The translations under genes and the position numbers were made by a program. Of a DNA stretch of 64,000 nt, positions 52,759 through 61,801 are shown piece after piece (positions within the stretch are counted from its first letter, which is position 1; every line of letters begins with the position of its first letter). Source of the DNA: Rufibacter sediminis (GTDB lineage: Bacteria > Bacteroidota > Bacteroidia > Cytophagales > Hymenobacteraceae). The DNA lies in contig NZ_JACOAF010000058.1 of NCBI RefSeq assembly GCF_014269285.1, positions 129,269-193,268 of the forward strand, given 5' to 3'. The notes under the pieces are model-generated. The model was not told the origin of the DNA and ran no database searches. It was given only the letters and a program-made list of their open reading frames with translations.

Positions 52759-53496
52759 ATGAAGATCTTAGTTTGCATTAGCAACGTGCCTGATACCACC
52801 ACCAAAATAACCTTTTCCGCTGACGGTAAAGCGTTTAACACGGCTGGTGTACAGTTTGTCATTAACCCTTACGATGAATATGCCTTGACCCGTGCCATTG
52901 AGCTGAAAGAAGCCCAGGGCGGATCGGTGACGGTATTGAACGTGGGCGAGGCTGATACGGAACCTAACATCCGGAAAGCGCTGGCCATTGGGGCGGATGA
53001 CGCCATCAGAGTTAATTTGAAACCCACCGATGCTTTCCTGGTGTCCCAGCAGATTGCCCACTACGCCCAAGAAGGCGGCTATGACCTCATCCTGATGGGC
53101 CGTGAGTCTATTGACTACAACGGTTTCCAGGTGCACGGCATGGTAGGCGAGCTGTTAGGCATCCCTACCATCGCGCCCGCCATTAAACTGGACGTGAACG
53201 GCTCTACCGCTACCCTGGAGCGCGAGATTGAAGGCGGAAAAGAGATCATTGAGGCGTCGCTTCCGTTGGTGGTAAGTGCCCAGCAGCCCATGGCCGAGCC
53301 CCGTATCCCCAACATGCGCGGCATCATGACGGCCCGCACCAAGCCCCTGAAAGTAGTGGAGCCCGTAGGTCAGGAAGCAAAGACCAGCGTCCAGAACTAT
53401 GAGTTGCCGCCTGCCAAGTCTGGCGTGAAGATGATTCCCGCCGAGAGCGCCGGTGACTTGATTAAATTATTACGCAACGAAGCTAAAGTTCTATAA
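52759..53496 (+). CDS. etfB: Electron transfer flavoprotein beta subunit
   Basis: 245 residues. The start MKILVCISNVPDTTTKITF, the internal NPYDEYALTRAIELKEAQGG and ALAIGADDAIRVN, and LILMGRESIDYNGFQVHGMV are family signatures of EtfB, and the signature helix region (LPLVVSAQQPMAEPRIPNMR) is present. With EtfA it forms a heterodimer carrying FAD and AMP that passes electrons from acyl-CoA dehydrogenases to the quinone pool. The alpha gene starts two bases after its stop, so they are one operon. Confidence 0.95.
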   Translation: MKILVCISNVPDTTTKITFSADGKAFNTAGVQFVINPYDEYALTRAIELKEAQGGSVTVLNVGEADTEPNIRKALAIGADDAIRVNLKPTDAFLVSQQIAHYAQEGGYDLILMGRESIDYNGFQVHGMVGELLGIPTIAPAIKLDVNGSTATLEREIEGGKEIIEASLPLVVSAQQPMAEPRIPNMRGIMTARTKPLKVVEPVGQEAKTSVQNYELPPAKSGVKMIPAESAGDLIKLLRNEAKVL

Positions 53497-53498
53497 GC

Positions 53499-54473
53499 AT
53501 GTCAGTATTAGTAGTGATTGAATGCGCGAACGGCGAAGTGAAGAAGTCTTCCCTGGAAGCAGCTTCGTACGGGAGCAAAGTAGCCGCCTCGCTGGGTACC
53601 TCGGCCACCGCCGTAGCCATCGGTGATGTGCAGGCCGATGCCTTGACCCGTTTAGGCGAGCAGGGTATTTCCAAAGTATTGTTAGACAATGACAGCCGCC
53701 TGCATGATTTCGTGGCCGCCGCGTACGTGAAAGTGATTGCCAAAGCCGCCGAGTCTGAGAACTCCACGGTGATTGTGCTTTCCAACTCCAACATAGGCGC
53801 TGCCATCGGGTCGCGCCTGGCGGTGAAACTGGGTGCTTCTCTGGCGACCAACGTAGTGTCTCTGCCCCAGATCAACGGTTCTTCGTTCACGGTGCGCCGC
53901 GGAGTTTTCTCCGGAAAGGCGTTTTCAGACGTGGAATTGTCTTCTGATAAAAAAATAATTGCCGTTAAGAAAAATGCGGTTGACATTGAAACTACCGATG
54001 GCGGAACTGCCACGGTAGAGAATTTCTCCGCAGATTTGTCTGACGCAGACTTCGCCACGGCTCCCAAAGAAACCATCCGCCAGTCCGGCGATATCCTGTT
54101 GACCGAGGCGGATCTGGTGGTTTCGGGCGGTAGAGGCTTGAAAGGGCCGGAAAACTGGCATTTGATTGAGGACCTGGCTAAAACGCTGGGTGCGGCTACT
54201 GCCTGTTCCAAGCCCGTGGCCGACGTGGGTTGGAGACCGCATCATGAGCACGTGGGCCAGACCGGGATCACCGTCAGCCCTAATTTGTACATAGCTGTGG
54301 GTATCTCCGGAGCCATCCAACACCTGGCAGGGGTTAACTCTTCTAAAGTAATTGTCGTTATCAATAAAGATCCGGAGGCACCCTTCTTCAAAGCCGCAGA
54401 TTACGGCATTGTGGGAGACGCGACGGAGATTGTTCCAAAATTGATAGAAGCCGCCAAAGCTTTAGACAAATAG
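53499..54473 (+). CDS. etfA: Electron transfer flavoprotein alpha subunit
   Basis: 324 residues. The N-terminal adenine-nucleotide-like half is followed by the FAD-binding half with [56 protein letters not shown] and the [14 protein letters not shown] end, all diagnostic of EtfA. It binds FAD at the interface with EtfB. It is followed by the bifunctional nuclease gene after ten bases, probably in the same transcript. Confidence 0.95.
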   Translation: MSVLVVIECANGEVKKSSLEAASYGSKVAASLGTSATAVAIGDVQADALTRLGEQGISKVLLDNDSRLHDFVAAAYVKVIAKAAESENSTVIVLSNSNIGAAIGSRLAVKLGASLATNVVSLPQINGSSFTVRRGVFSGKAFSDVELSSDKKIIAVKKNAVDIETTDGGTATVENFSADLSDADFATAPKETIRQSGDILLTEADLVVSGGRGLKGPENWHLIEDLAKTLGAATACSKPVADVGWRPHHEHVGQTGITVSPNLYIAVGISGAIQHLAGVNSSKVIVVINKDPEAPFFKAADYGIVGDATEIVPKLIEAAKALDK

Positions 54474-54483
54474 AAGAGATACT

Positions 54484-55098
54484 GTGAAGAAAATTGAGCT
54501 AGAGATTCTTGGTTTGTCCTCAAGCCAGTCGCAATCTGGATCATTCGCCCTGGTTTTGGGCGAAAAGGAAGGAAGCCGCCGTTTGCCTATCATCATAGGC
54601 ATGTTTGAGGCGCAGTCCATTGCCATCCAGATTGAAAAGATTAACCCTACGCGCCCGCTGACCCATGACTTGTTTAAGTCGTTTGCCCAGCAAATGGAGG
54701 TGAGCGTACAGGAGATTATGATTTCGGATTTAAAGGAAGGGGTTTTCTTCTCCAAAATCGTCTGCACAGACGGGGAGAAGGAGTTTGAATTGGATGCCCG
54801 TCCGTCAGACGCCATCGCCATTGGCCTGCGGTTTGGGGTTCCTATTTACACGGTAGAGTCTGTCTTGTCAGAAGCCGGTATCATCTTAAGTGATATGGAA
54901 GAAGACGAGGACGAAGAGGAAACCGACGAAATCCCGACCACCACCTCGGCCAGTTCCACCGGCTCGGGCAGCGGTAGCAAAGGCAACCTCAAGGAAGTGT
55001 CTGTAGAGGAGCTGAACACCATGCTGAACGATGCCCTGGAGAAAGAAGACTACGAACGGGCCGCCAAAATCCGCGACGAATTGAACAAACGGAATTAA
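54484..55098 (+). CDS. Bifunctional nuclease-family protein with UVR motif
   Basis: 204 residues, starting at a GTG (54484). The first 130 residues are a DUF151/bifunctional nuclease domain (VLGEKEGSRRLPIIIGMFEA, RPLTHDLFKSFAQQM, LDARPSDAIAIGLRFGVPIY). A very acidic, then Ser/Gly-rich linker (about 140-165) leads to a C-terminal UVR motif (LNTMLNDALEKEDYERAAKI), as in UvrB/UvrC partners. Members of DUF151 bind or cut nucleic acids; in this arrangement a link to stress or DNA repair is inferred. It follows etfA by ten bases and ends in a terminator. Confidence 0.88.
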   Translation: MKKIELEILGLSSSQSQSGSFALVLGEKEGSRRLPIIIGMFEAQSIAIQIEKINPTRPLTHDLFKSFAQQMEVSVQEIMISDLKEGVFFSKIVCTDGEKEFELDARPSDAIAIGLRFGVPIYTVESVLSEAGIILSDMEEDEDEEETDEIPTTTSASSTGSGSGSKGNLKEVSVEELNTMLNDALEKEDYERAAKIRDELNKRN

Positions 55099-55119
55099 GC
55101 TTTTTCACACCCAGAAGCA

Positions 55120-55149
55120 GAAAGTCTTAGGCCACGCCTAAGACTTTTT
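55120..55149 (+). terminator. Terminator of the etfBA-nuclease operon
   Basis: AAAGTCTTAGGC (55121-55132) and GCCTAAGACTTT (55136-55147), loop CAC, then a T-run. It starts 22 bases after the stop. Confidence 0.9.
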
Positions 55150-55194
55150 CTTTTTCATCAGAATTTGGTTTAATTTTGATGATATTTCTCTTCT

Positions 55195-56496
55195 ATGTTA
55201 TCTGTGTTCCAGGGCCTCATCGGCTATTTCATCCTTATAGGAATTGCGATTCTCTTCTCTACTAACCGAAAAGCCATTAGCTGGAAATTGGTAGGAGTAG
55301 GGGTACTTCTTCAGATTATCTTCGGGGTGCTGGTGACGGAGATTGAGGTGGTGAAAAGAGGCTTTGAGGTGGTGAGTGAGGGATTTGTGAAGTTGCTGAG
55401 CTTCGCCGATGCCGGAGCCGAGTTTCTTTTTGGCGAGTTGGCCAAGCCTAATTCGCCCGCCGGAACAGGTTACATCTTTGCTTTCAAAGTGTTACCTACC
55501 ATCATCTTCTTCTCTACTGTAACGGCTGGTTTGTATTACCTGGGGGTTCTGCAAAAAATAGTGTACGGCATTGCCTGGATTATGTCTAAAGGAATGCGTT
55601 TATCTGGTGCTGAAAGTCTTTCAGCGGCGGGTAATATCTTCCTGGGGCAGACCGAGGCCCCGCTGTTGGTGCGGCCTTTCATCCAGAACATGACCCGCTC
55701 TGAGTTGATGTGTTTGATGACGGGCGGGATGGCTACTTTGGCGGGCGGAGTACTGGCTGCCTACGTGGCCTTCTTAGGAGGCGACGATCCAGCGCAACAG
55801 GCCGTATTTGCGGCCCACCTGCTCACGGCCTCTATCATGAACGCGCCAGCGGGTATTGTAATGGCCAAGATTCTGGTTCCCGAAACGGAGGGCGACAAAA
55901 TCAATACCACTCTGGAGGTAAGTAAAGAATCTCTGGGGGTGAACGTGATTGACGCCATGTCTACCGGGGCCGCCGATGGTTTAAAATTAGCGTTGAACGT
56001 AGGCGGGATGCTTTTGGCCTTCATTGCGGTGATCGCCTTGTTGAACTCCATCCTGTTATGGCTGGGTTCTTTCTCCGGTTTGAACGACATCATCGTGAGC
56101 AATACAGGTGGCCGCTTTGAAGGGCTCAATTTCCAGTACATCCTGGGGCAGATTTTCAGGGTGTTTGCCTTCTTGATGGGAAGCCCTTGGCAAGATACGC
56201 TGCAGGTAGGTAGCCTTTTAGGCCAGAAAACCGCCGTAAACGAGTTTGTGGCCTACATGGACTTGGCAAAAATGAAGGAAGCTGGTACGTTGTCGCAGAA
56301 ATCAATTATTCTGGCGACGTATGCGCTGTGCGGGTTCTCCAACTTCAGTTCCATCGCCATCCAGATTGGCGGCATTGGCGGGATGGCTCCTGGCCAGCAA
56401 GGAAATCTGTCTAAGCTTGGTTTACGCGCGTTATTAGGGGCTTCTATTGCCTGCATGATGACTGCCACTATTGCCGGTATTCTGTTTGAGCTGTAG
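55195..56496 (+). CDS. Concentrative nucleoside transporter (NupC/CNT family)
   Basis: 433 residues, about ten membrane helices. The CNT core is clear: AGAEFLFGELAK, FAFKVLPTIIFFSTVTAGLY, LGQTEAPLLVRPFIQNMTRS (the QTEAP nucleoside-binding loop), and CGFSNFSSIAIQIGGIGGMA near the end. It imports nucleosides coupled to sodium or protons across the inner membrane. It is a single gene closed by a strong terminator; codirectional with the etf operon, but separated by a terminator. Confidence 0.93.
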   Translation: MLSVFQGLIGYFILIGIAILFSTNRKAISWKLVGVGVLLQIIFGVLVTEIEVVKRGFEVVSEGFVKLLSFADAGAEFLFGELAKPNSPAGTGYIFAFKVLPTIIFFSTVTAGLYYLGVLQKIVYGIAWIMSKGMRLSGAESLSAAGNIFLGQTEAPLLVRPFIQNMTRSELMCLMTGGMATLAGGVLAAYVAFLGGDDPAQQAVFAAHLLTASIMNAPAGIVMAKILVPETEGDKINTTLEVSKESLGVNVIDAMSTGAADGLKLALNVGGMLLAFIAVIALLNSILLWLGSFSGLNDIIVSNTGGRFEGLNFQYILGQIFRVFAFLMGSPWQDTLQVGSLLGQKTAVNEFVAYMDLAKMKEAGTLSQKSIILATYALCGFSNFSSIAIQIGGIGGMAPGQQGNLSKLGLRALLGASIACMMTATIAGILFEL

Positions 56497-56511
56497 TAAA
56501 TAACGAATCAG

Positions 56512-56570
56512 AAAGCCCGTGTTTTAGGCCTGTTTTAAAGAAAACAGGCCTAAAACACGGGCTTTTTCTT
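56512..56570 (+). terminator. Terminator of the nucleoside transporter gene
   Basis: Perfect 25-bp arms (56512-56536 and 56541-56565, AAAGCCCGTGTTTTAGGCCT...) with the core CTGTTTTAAAGAAAACAG and a T-run after. Confidence 0.92.
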
Positions 56571-56663
56571 TGGTCCTACTCAAGTATAGAATTCATTAGC
56601 CTAAAGGGTAGTCAAACTGAAGGTCAACGCATACAAATCCTTTGGGTAAGCGCCTGAAACCTC

Positions 56664-56711
56664 AAACCCGTTTTGGGCCTTCTTTTGAAGAAGTACTCCC
56701 AAAACGGGTTT
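56664..56711 (-). terminator. Terminator of the MlaFE operon
   Basis: AAACCCGTTTTGGG (56664-56677) with its complement (56698-56711) and an inner CTTC/GAAG pair. Dispersed-core family; 37 bases after the MlaF stop. Confidence 0.82.
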
Positions 56712-56747
56712 TATGATAGGGAGATGATAGAACCAGGAGACGTTGGA

Positions 56748-57566
56748 CTACCGGTCGCTGCGGTTTTGTTCTTCTTCGTGGCGTTCTTCCTCTTGTCTTT
56801 CCTCTTCCTCAATCTGCTCCACTTTCTTGGCATCGCGCATCAAGCGGTTCGAGAAGATGAAGTCATTCAGTTCTTTCACGTTGGTATCCATGATGGTGCT
56901 GCTGTGCCCTTCCCAAAGCTTTTTGCCTTTGTAGAGGAACATCACATTGTCGCCGTATTCCAGCACCGAGTTCATGTCGTGGGTGACTACAATGGTGGTG
57001 ATATCATACTCCAAGGTGATTTCCTTGATGAGTTCATCAATGGTGATGGCGGTTAACGGGTCAAGGCCCGAGTTGGGTTCGTCGCAGAACAGGTAGGTGC
57101 AGTGCGGGGCAATGGCGCGGGCAATACCCACGCGTTTCTTCATCCCGCCGCTCAACTCAGAGGGCATCTTGTTGCCCGCGTTCTCCAGCCCAACCCGTTT
57201 GAGACAGAACTGCACCCGGTCCAGGCGGTCGGTCCGGTTCATGTCAGAAAGCATCCGCAAGGGGAATTCCACGTTCTCACTCACGGTCATGGAGTCAAAA
57301 AGCGCGCTGCCCTGGAAAAGCATCCCAATCTTGCGTCTGATTTCCTGTTTAATGTCCAGCTTGTTGTTGGCGAAGATGCGGCCGTCATAGGTGATGCTGC
57401 CCAGATCCGGCTTCACCAGTCCCACAATGCACTTCAGCAGAACGCTTTTCCCGGTACCGCTGGCGCCCAGCAGCATGTTCATCTTGCCAGACTCAAAGTT
57501 TCCGCTGATGCCGTCCAGTACCTTGGTGCCGTTGAACGTTTTATGGATGTTATGGATTTCTATCAT
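56748..57566 (-). CDS. mlaF: MlaF-type ABC transporter ATP-binding protein
   Basis: 272 residues. Walker A GASGTGKSVLLK, the signature LSGGMKKRVGIARAI, Walker B YLFCDEPNSGLDP and the H-loop VVTHDMNSV are complete. The NSGLDP and close MlaE partner are typical of MlaF-type proteins that power phospholipid transport between the two membranes. An unusual C-terminal tail (about 250-272) is composed almost wholly of Glu, Arg and Gln repeats (EEEERQEEERHEEE), probably a charged helix. The permease gene lies 41 bases upstream in the same direction. Confidence 0.87.
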   Translation of the reverse strand: MIEIHNIHKTFNGTKVLDGISGNFESGKMNMLLGASGTGKSVLLKCIVGLVKPDLGSITYDGRIFANNKLDIKQEIRRKIGMLFQGSALFDSMTVSENVEFPLRMLSDMNRTDRLDRVQFCLKRVGLENAGNKMPSELSGGMKKRVGIARAIAPHCTYLFCDEPNSGLDPLTAITIDELIKEITLEYDITTIVVTHDMNSVLEYGDNVMFLYKGKKLWEGHSSTIMDTNVKELNDFIFSNRLMRDAKKVEQIEEEERQEEERHEEEQNRSDR

Positions 57567-57607
57567 GCAAATTCAACCATTTCTGGCTGCCGATAATCAA
57601 TAAGAAT

Positions 57608-58336
57608 TTAGAGCAACAACTGCGCGCAAACAAAGTCTGCAATCAGAATGGCAATTACGCTGTTGGTAACGGCTTTGGTACTGGCTCGTCCTACTTCTAA
57701 AGCACCGCCTTCGGTGAAATAACCCTGGTAAGAAGAAATGGCCGCTACCAGAAAGGCGAACACCAGCGATTTGATCAAAGCGAAGGTGATGTTCCAGGAA
57801 ATGAAATCTGAGCGGAGGCCCGTGATGTACTCTTGCCCCGACAAGGCGCCGGACAAACTGCCGGCCAGGTAACCGCCCATGATGGAAAGAAACATGGCCG
57901 TGATCACCAGCATGGGGAATACCAAGAAAGCGGCCAAGATCTTAGGCAACACCAGGTAAGAAGCCGAATTGATTCCCATTACTTCCAGGGCATCCACCTG
58001 TTCGGTGATGCGCATGGTGCCCAGACCGCCCGCAATGCTGGAGCCTACCTTTCCGGCCAGCACAATGGACGTGATGGTGGGCGCTAATTCCAGAATGGTC
58101 ATTTCCCGTACCATGAACCCGATGGTGGACCGCGGGATCAAGGCGTTGGTGAGGTTGTAGGAAATCTGCACGCAGGTTACCGCCCCAATGAACGTGGAGA
58201 CCACCGCCACAATGAAAACAGAGTCAATGCCAATCAGGATGGCTTCATCTATGGTTCGGTTGAATAAGATTCTGGGAGACTCGCCTCGCTTGAGAAGGCT
58301 GGACAGAAAAAGTAAAAATGCACCAAAGGTTTTCAT
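57608..58336 (-). CDS. mlaE: MlaE-type ABC transporter permease
   Basis: 242 residues, five to six membrane helices. Family motifs include VVSTFIGAVTCVQISYNL, TVGFMVREMTILELAPTITS-like sequence (GFMVREMTILELAPTI), the EQVDALEVMGINSASYLVLP coupling segment and KILAAFLVFPMLV. It works with MlaF to move phospholipids across the inner membrane. The MCE-domain substrate protein (MlaD) is not next to it in this window and must be elsewhere. It is divergent from an SDR gene. Confidence 0.88.
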   Translation of the reverse strand: MKTFGAFLLFLSSLLKRGESPRILFNRTIDEAILIGIDSVFIVAVVSTFIGAVTCVQISYNLTNALIPRSTIGFMVREMTILELAPTITSIVLAGKVGSSIAGGLGTMRITEQVDALEVMGINSASYLVLPKILAAFLVFPMLVITAMFLSIMGGYLAGSLSGALSGQEYITGLRSDFISWNITFALIKSLVFAFLVAAISSYQGYFTEGGALEVGRASTKAVTNSVIAILIADFVCAQLLL

Positions 58337-58445
58337 GCAATAGGTTGAAAGAGTCTTTTGCGGAGCCGCCGCAATGCGCGGTGTTTACGTCAATCTTGGT
58401 TTCAAATGCCTATATTACGTTGAAAAAAGAAAAAACATCATTCCT

Positions 58446-59153
58446 ATGCAAAAATATATAGTGGTGACAGGCGGGACCAAAGGCATTGGGCGGGCTATTA
58501 TTGACCAATTCGCCGCCGAAGGTTTTCACATCATCACCTGTTCCCGTCACCAGCAGGACCTGCAAGCCCTCAAGCTGGATATTGAGCAGAAATACACCTT
58601 CTCCAAGGTCTTCTTCCTGGCCGCCGATGTCAGTCAGGAGGGCGAGGTGCAGCGGTTCGTGGACTACATTCGGTCGTTGAAGGTGAAGGTAGATGTGCTG
58701 GTGAACAACGCCGGGTTCTTCATTCCGGGCACCATTCACCAGGAAAGCGAGACCGTGCTGCGCGAGATGATCAACACCAATCTGTACAGTGCCTATGACC
58801 TCACCAAAGGGCTGGTGGGCGACATGATCAAGCGCCGTGACGGGCATATCTTCACCATCTGCTCCACGGCCAGTATCACCGCGTACACCAACGGCGGCTC
58901 TTACTGCATCGCCAAGCATGCGCTCTACGGCATGACCCGCGTACTGCGCGAGGAGCTGAAAGAATACAACATCCGGGTGACGGCCGTGCTGCCGGGGGCC
59001 ACCTATACCGCCAGTTGGGAAGGCGTGGACCTGCCCAAGGAACGCTTCATGAAACCCGAGGATGTGGCCAAGGCCCTATGGGGTGCCTACTGCCTCTCTA
59101 AACAGACCGTGATTGAAGAACTGCTGCTGCGGCCTCAGTTAGGCGATATTTAA
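58446..59153 (+). CDS. SDR-family oxidoreductase
   Basis: 235 residues from the ATG at 58446 (MQKYIVVTGGTKGIGRAI); the frame is open upstream to 58374 but the extension lacks family character. Rossmann features: TGGTKGIG cofactor loop, VNNAGFF, catalytic Ser/Tyr/Lys region (CSTASITAY then GGSYCIAKHALYG). It reduces or oxidises a small alcohol or carbonyl using NAD(P). Substrate unknown. The next gene follows after 23 bases; probably cotranscribed. Confidence 0.88.
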   Translation: MQKYIVVTGGTKGIGRAIIDQFAAEGFHIITCSRHQQDLQALKLDIEQKYTFSKVFFLAADVSQEGEVQRFVDYIRSLKVKVDVLVNNAGFFIPGTIHQESETVLREMINTNLYSAYDLTKGLVGDMIKRRDGHIFTICSTASITAYTNGGSYCIAKHALYGMTRVLREELKEYNIRVTAVLPGATYTASWEGVDLPKERFMKPEDVAKALWGAYCLSKQTVIEELLLRPQLGDI

Positions 59154-59176
59154 GGACCAAATCAACGCAAGACCAT

Positions 59177-59959
59177 ATGGAAACAAACAACAATCAACCG
59201 GACTGGGAGGTGTATTTCTGTCACATAGAAGATAAACCAGCCTTCATCGGGCTGGATCTGAACCTCCGGGTGCTTGCTCCCATAGAAAGCCAGTCGAACG
59301 TGATAGAAGTCACCATTCCGCTGGCCTCGGCCGGAGAGGACGGTTTTCCCTCCGAGGCAGAATGGGAGCCGCTGGGTGACCTGGAAGAAGCCCTGGGAGA
59401 TTCGTTGGAAGCGGCGCTGGGCGCGGTCTTCGTGGGCAAAACCCTGAACGCCGGCCTCCGGAAATTCTATTTCTATGCCGAGGAGGTGTTACTTGCAGAG
59501 CATTACGTAAGCCAGGCCATGGAGCCCTTCCCCGATTATCGGTTTGAGGTAGACACCTGGGAAGACGCGGCCTGGGAAGTGTATTTCGAATTCCTTTTCC
59601 CCGAACCGGTAGATTTGCAGAAAATCCAGAACGTGAAAGTGCTTCGGCACCTGGAGGAAAACGGCGATAAACCAGCCATCTCGCGGCAGATAGACCACTG
59701 GATCTATTTCAAGGATGAAGCTTCCCGGAGCAAGTACTGGCAGGAAATAGCGTCCAAAGGATACCAGAAAGTAGAGGAGAGTTTTGAGCCCGAAATTGAG
59801 GAAACCCCCTATAAACTGCAGGTGTCCATTACCTCCACCACCCAGGAAGACGCCATTCATGACGTGGTGGTGTACCTCTGGAACCTGGCGCAGGACCACG
59901 GCGCCGATTATGACGGCTGGGAAACTTCCATTGAAACTGGGCAAGACGCTACGTTATAA
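59177..59959 (+). CDS. DUF695 and RraB-like two-domain protein
   Basis: 260 residues, strongly acidic. The N-terminal half (about 8-135) has DUF695 character (WEVYFCHIEDKPAFIGLDLN, FPSEAEWEPLGDLEEAL); the C-terminal half (about 165-255) resembles the regulator-of-RNase-E inhibitor B (RraB) fold (HWIYFKDEASRSKYWQEIAS, then EDAIHDVVVYLWNLAQDHGA). The combination is a known architecture of unknown function. No signal, so cytoplasmic. It follows the SDR gene by 23 bases and ends with a palindrome. Confidence 0.8.
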   Translation: METNNNQPDWEVYFCHIEDKPAFIGLDLNLRVLAPIESQSNVIEVTIPLASAGEDGFPSEAEWEPLGDLEEALGDSLEAALGAVFVGKTLNAGLRKFYFYAEEVLLAEHYVSQAMEPFPDYRFEVDTWEDAAWEVYFEFLFPEPVDLQKIQNVKVLRHLEENGDKPAISRQIDHWIYFKDEASRSKYWQEIASKGYQKVEESFEPEIEETPYKLQVSITSTTQEDAIHDVVVYLWNLAQDHGADYDGWETSIETGQDATL

Positions 59960-59990
59960 GGCTGTTTTCAGAAAATCGGCCCCAAAACGG
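59960..59990 (+). repeat. Dispersed palindrome after the DUF695 gene
   Basis: GGCTGTTTTCAGAAAATCGG continuing to CCCCAAAACGG right at the gene's stop. The middle TTTTCAGAAAA is perfect, the outer arms are worn. Confidence 0.6.
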
Positions 59991-60151
59991 TGGATCGGGA
60001 AAACCCGACCTGATAGTAGTAATAAGTAAGGCGAAAGGATAGAAGAAAGCGTTTTTACAATTTCTGTCTCCCTGCTGAAATCGGCGGGCGAAAAAAGAAC
60101 TATTCAGCTACCGTAACTCTCTTTTGATTAAATTTGAGCAAATTCTAAGAT

Positions 60152-60865
60152 ATGGAACTAGAAGGAAAAGTAGTTGTGATCACCGGTGCCAGCAGCGGGA
60201 TTGGTCTGGCTGCCGCCAAACTGTTGCTGGAGCAAGGAGCCACGGTAGTAAGCTGGAGCCGCACGCGGCCCAAAATCTCGCACCCAGATTTCTATTTCTT
60301 TGAGTGCGACGTGCGCTTTGAACACTCGGTGCTCACCGCGTATGAGCAGACGGTGGAGCGCCTTCGGCAGAACATTTCCGTGTTGATCAACAACGCCGGG
60401 CTGGGCATTCAGGGCGCTATTGACGCTATGAGCCCGCGTGACTGGCAAACCATGATGGACACCAACGTGAACGGTACTTTCTACTGCACGCGTCTGGTGT
60501 TGCCGCAGATGAAAAAACAAAAGGAAGGCCATATCATCAACATCGCCTCTATTGCCGGCTTAATGGGCAGCGAGAACCTGACGGGTTACTGCGCCTCTAA
60601 GTTTGCCGTGCGAGGTTTGTCAGAGGCCCTGTACAAAGAAGTGCGGAATTTCGGGGTGAAAGTGACGTGCATTTATCCCGGCTCTACAGACACCAGCTTC
60701 TTTGACAACTTTGAAGGCATCACCAACAAAGAGAACATGATGCAGCCCGAGGACATTGCCTCTACCATTGTGCACGCCTTGCAGTCGCCGCCCAATTACC
60801 ACCAGGTGAACATTGAGGTGCGACCCCTCATGCCCAAAGGGCCAATGCCTTCCAAAAAAGCCTAA
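60152..60865 (+). CDS. SDR-family NAD(P)-dependent oxidoreductase
   Basis: 237 residues. TGASSGIGLAAAKLLLEQGA (cofactor), NNAGLGIQGA, the Ser in IINIASIAGLMG and TGYCASKFAVRGL (Tyr and Lys of the YxxxK motif) give a complete classical SDR. The C-terminal region with PGSTDTSFFDNFEG is of the 3-ketoacyl-reductase-like type. Substrate unknown. gldA begins nine bases after its stop, so it may share the gld transcript. It is only distantly similar to the other SDR at 58446. Confidence 0.9.
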   Translation: MELEGKVVVITGASSGIGLAAAKLLLEQGATVVSWSRTRPKISHPDFYFFECDVRFEHSVLTAYEQTVERLRQNISVLINNAGLGIQGAIDAMSPRDWQTMMDTNVNGTFYCTRLVLPQMKKQKEGHIINIASIAGLMGSENLTGYCASKFAVRGLSEALYKEVRNFGVKVTCIYPGSTDTSFFDNFEGITNKENMMQPEDIASTIVHALQSPPNYHQVNIEVRPLMPKGPMPSKKA

Positions 60866-60874
60866 CCCGCACGC

Positions 60875-61795
60875 ATGGGAATTGAAATAAAAGACCTCAC
60901 CAAACTGTACGGACCTCAGGCCGCCGTGGACCATGTCTCTTTCACGGTGGGCAGCGGCGAGATTGTCGGTTTTCTGGGTCCCAACGGGGCAGGCAAATCC
61001 ACCACCATGAAAATCGCCACCTGTTACCTGCCGCCCAGCAGCGGTACGGTACTGGTGAACGGCCACGATGTGCTGGAAGAACCCAAGGAGGTGCGTCGCC
61101 AGGTAGGATATCTGCCTGAGCACAACCCGTTGTACCTGGACATGTACGTGCGTGAGTACCTGCACTTCGTGGGGAAACTCCACGGCCTGGGTAGCACCCA
61201 GGTGAAGGCCCGCACCGAGGAGATGATCAACCTGTGTGGCCTCACCCGCGAACGCCACAAGAAAATAGGCGCTTTGTCTAAGGGCTACCGGCAGCGCGTG
61301 GGTTTGGCGCAGGCGCTTATCCATGATCCGCAGGTCTTGATCCTGGACGAGCCCACCACCGGCCTTGACCCTAACCAGATCGTGGAAATCAGGCAGCTGA
61401 TTAAAGAAGTAGGACAGGCGAAGACAGTTTTGTTCTCCACCCACATTATGCAGGAGGTAAGCGCCCTCTGCGACCGCGTGCTCATCATCAACCAGGGTCA
61501 ACTGGTGGCAGACAGCCCCGTGGCCGATCTCCGGAACATGGGACGCAAGGAAACCAGGATCCTGGCCGAGTTTGAATCTGAGGTAGACACTGCGCCGCTT
61601 TTGTCTTTACCAGGAGTAGAGCGTGTTGAGCCCGCCGGACCATTAAGATACCGCGTCATTGCCGCCTCCAACATTGATCTCCGCTCTTCCATTTTCCGTT
61701 TGGCAGGGGAGAGAGGCTGGCCGTTGGTTGGACTTCAGCAGGAAGAAAACTCCCTGGAGAAACTGTTCCAAGACTTGACCAAAAACGGCAAATAG
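60875..61795 (+). CDS. gldA: Gliding-motility ABC transporter ATP-binding protein GldA
   Basis: 306 residues. Walker A GPNGAGKSTTMK, Q-loop VGYLPEHNPLYLDMYV, signature LSKGYRQRVGLAQAL, Walker B LILDEPTTGLDPNQ and H-loop STHIMQEV. The C-terminal 80 residues form the GldA/ABC-2-type accessory region. With GldF and GldG it forms an ABC-2 transporter linked to gliding in Flavobacterium; in Cytophagales its role is assumed. The family genes gldF and gldG follow, but 640 bases later instead of directly. Confidence 0.93.
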   Translation: MGIEIKDLTKLYGPQAAVDHVSFTVGSGEIVGFLGPNGAGKSTTMKIATCYLPPSSGTVLVNGHDVLEEPKEVRRQVGYLPEHNPLYLDMYVREYLHFVGKLHGLGSTQVKARTEEMINLCGLTRERHKKIGALSKGYRQRVGLAQALIHDPQVLILDEPTTGLDPNQIVEIRQLIKEVGQAKTVLFSTHIMQEVSALCDRVLIINQGQLVADSPVADLRNMGRKETRILAEFESEVDTAPLLSLPGVERVEPAGPLRYRVIAASNIDLRSSIFRLAGERGWPLVGLQQEENSLEKLFQDLTKNGK

Positions 61796-61801
61796 AATTG
61801 G

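Noticed and set aside
60620-61501. Minus-strand open frame across the SDR and gldA genes
   Set aside because: Covers two well-supported genes on the other strand and has no recognisable protein features.
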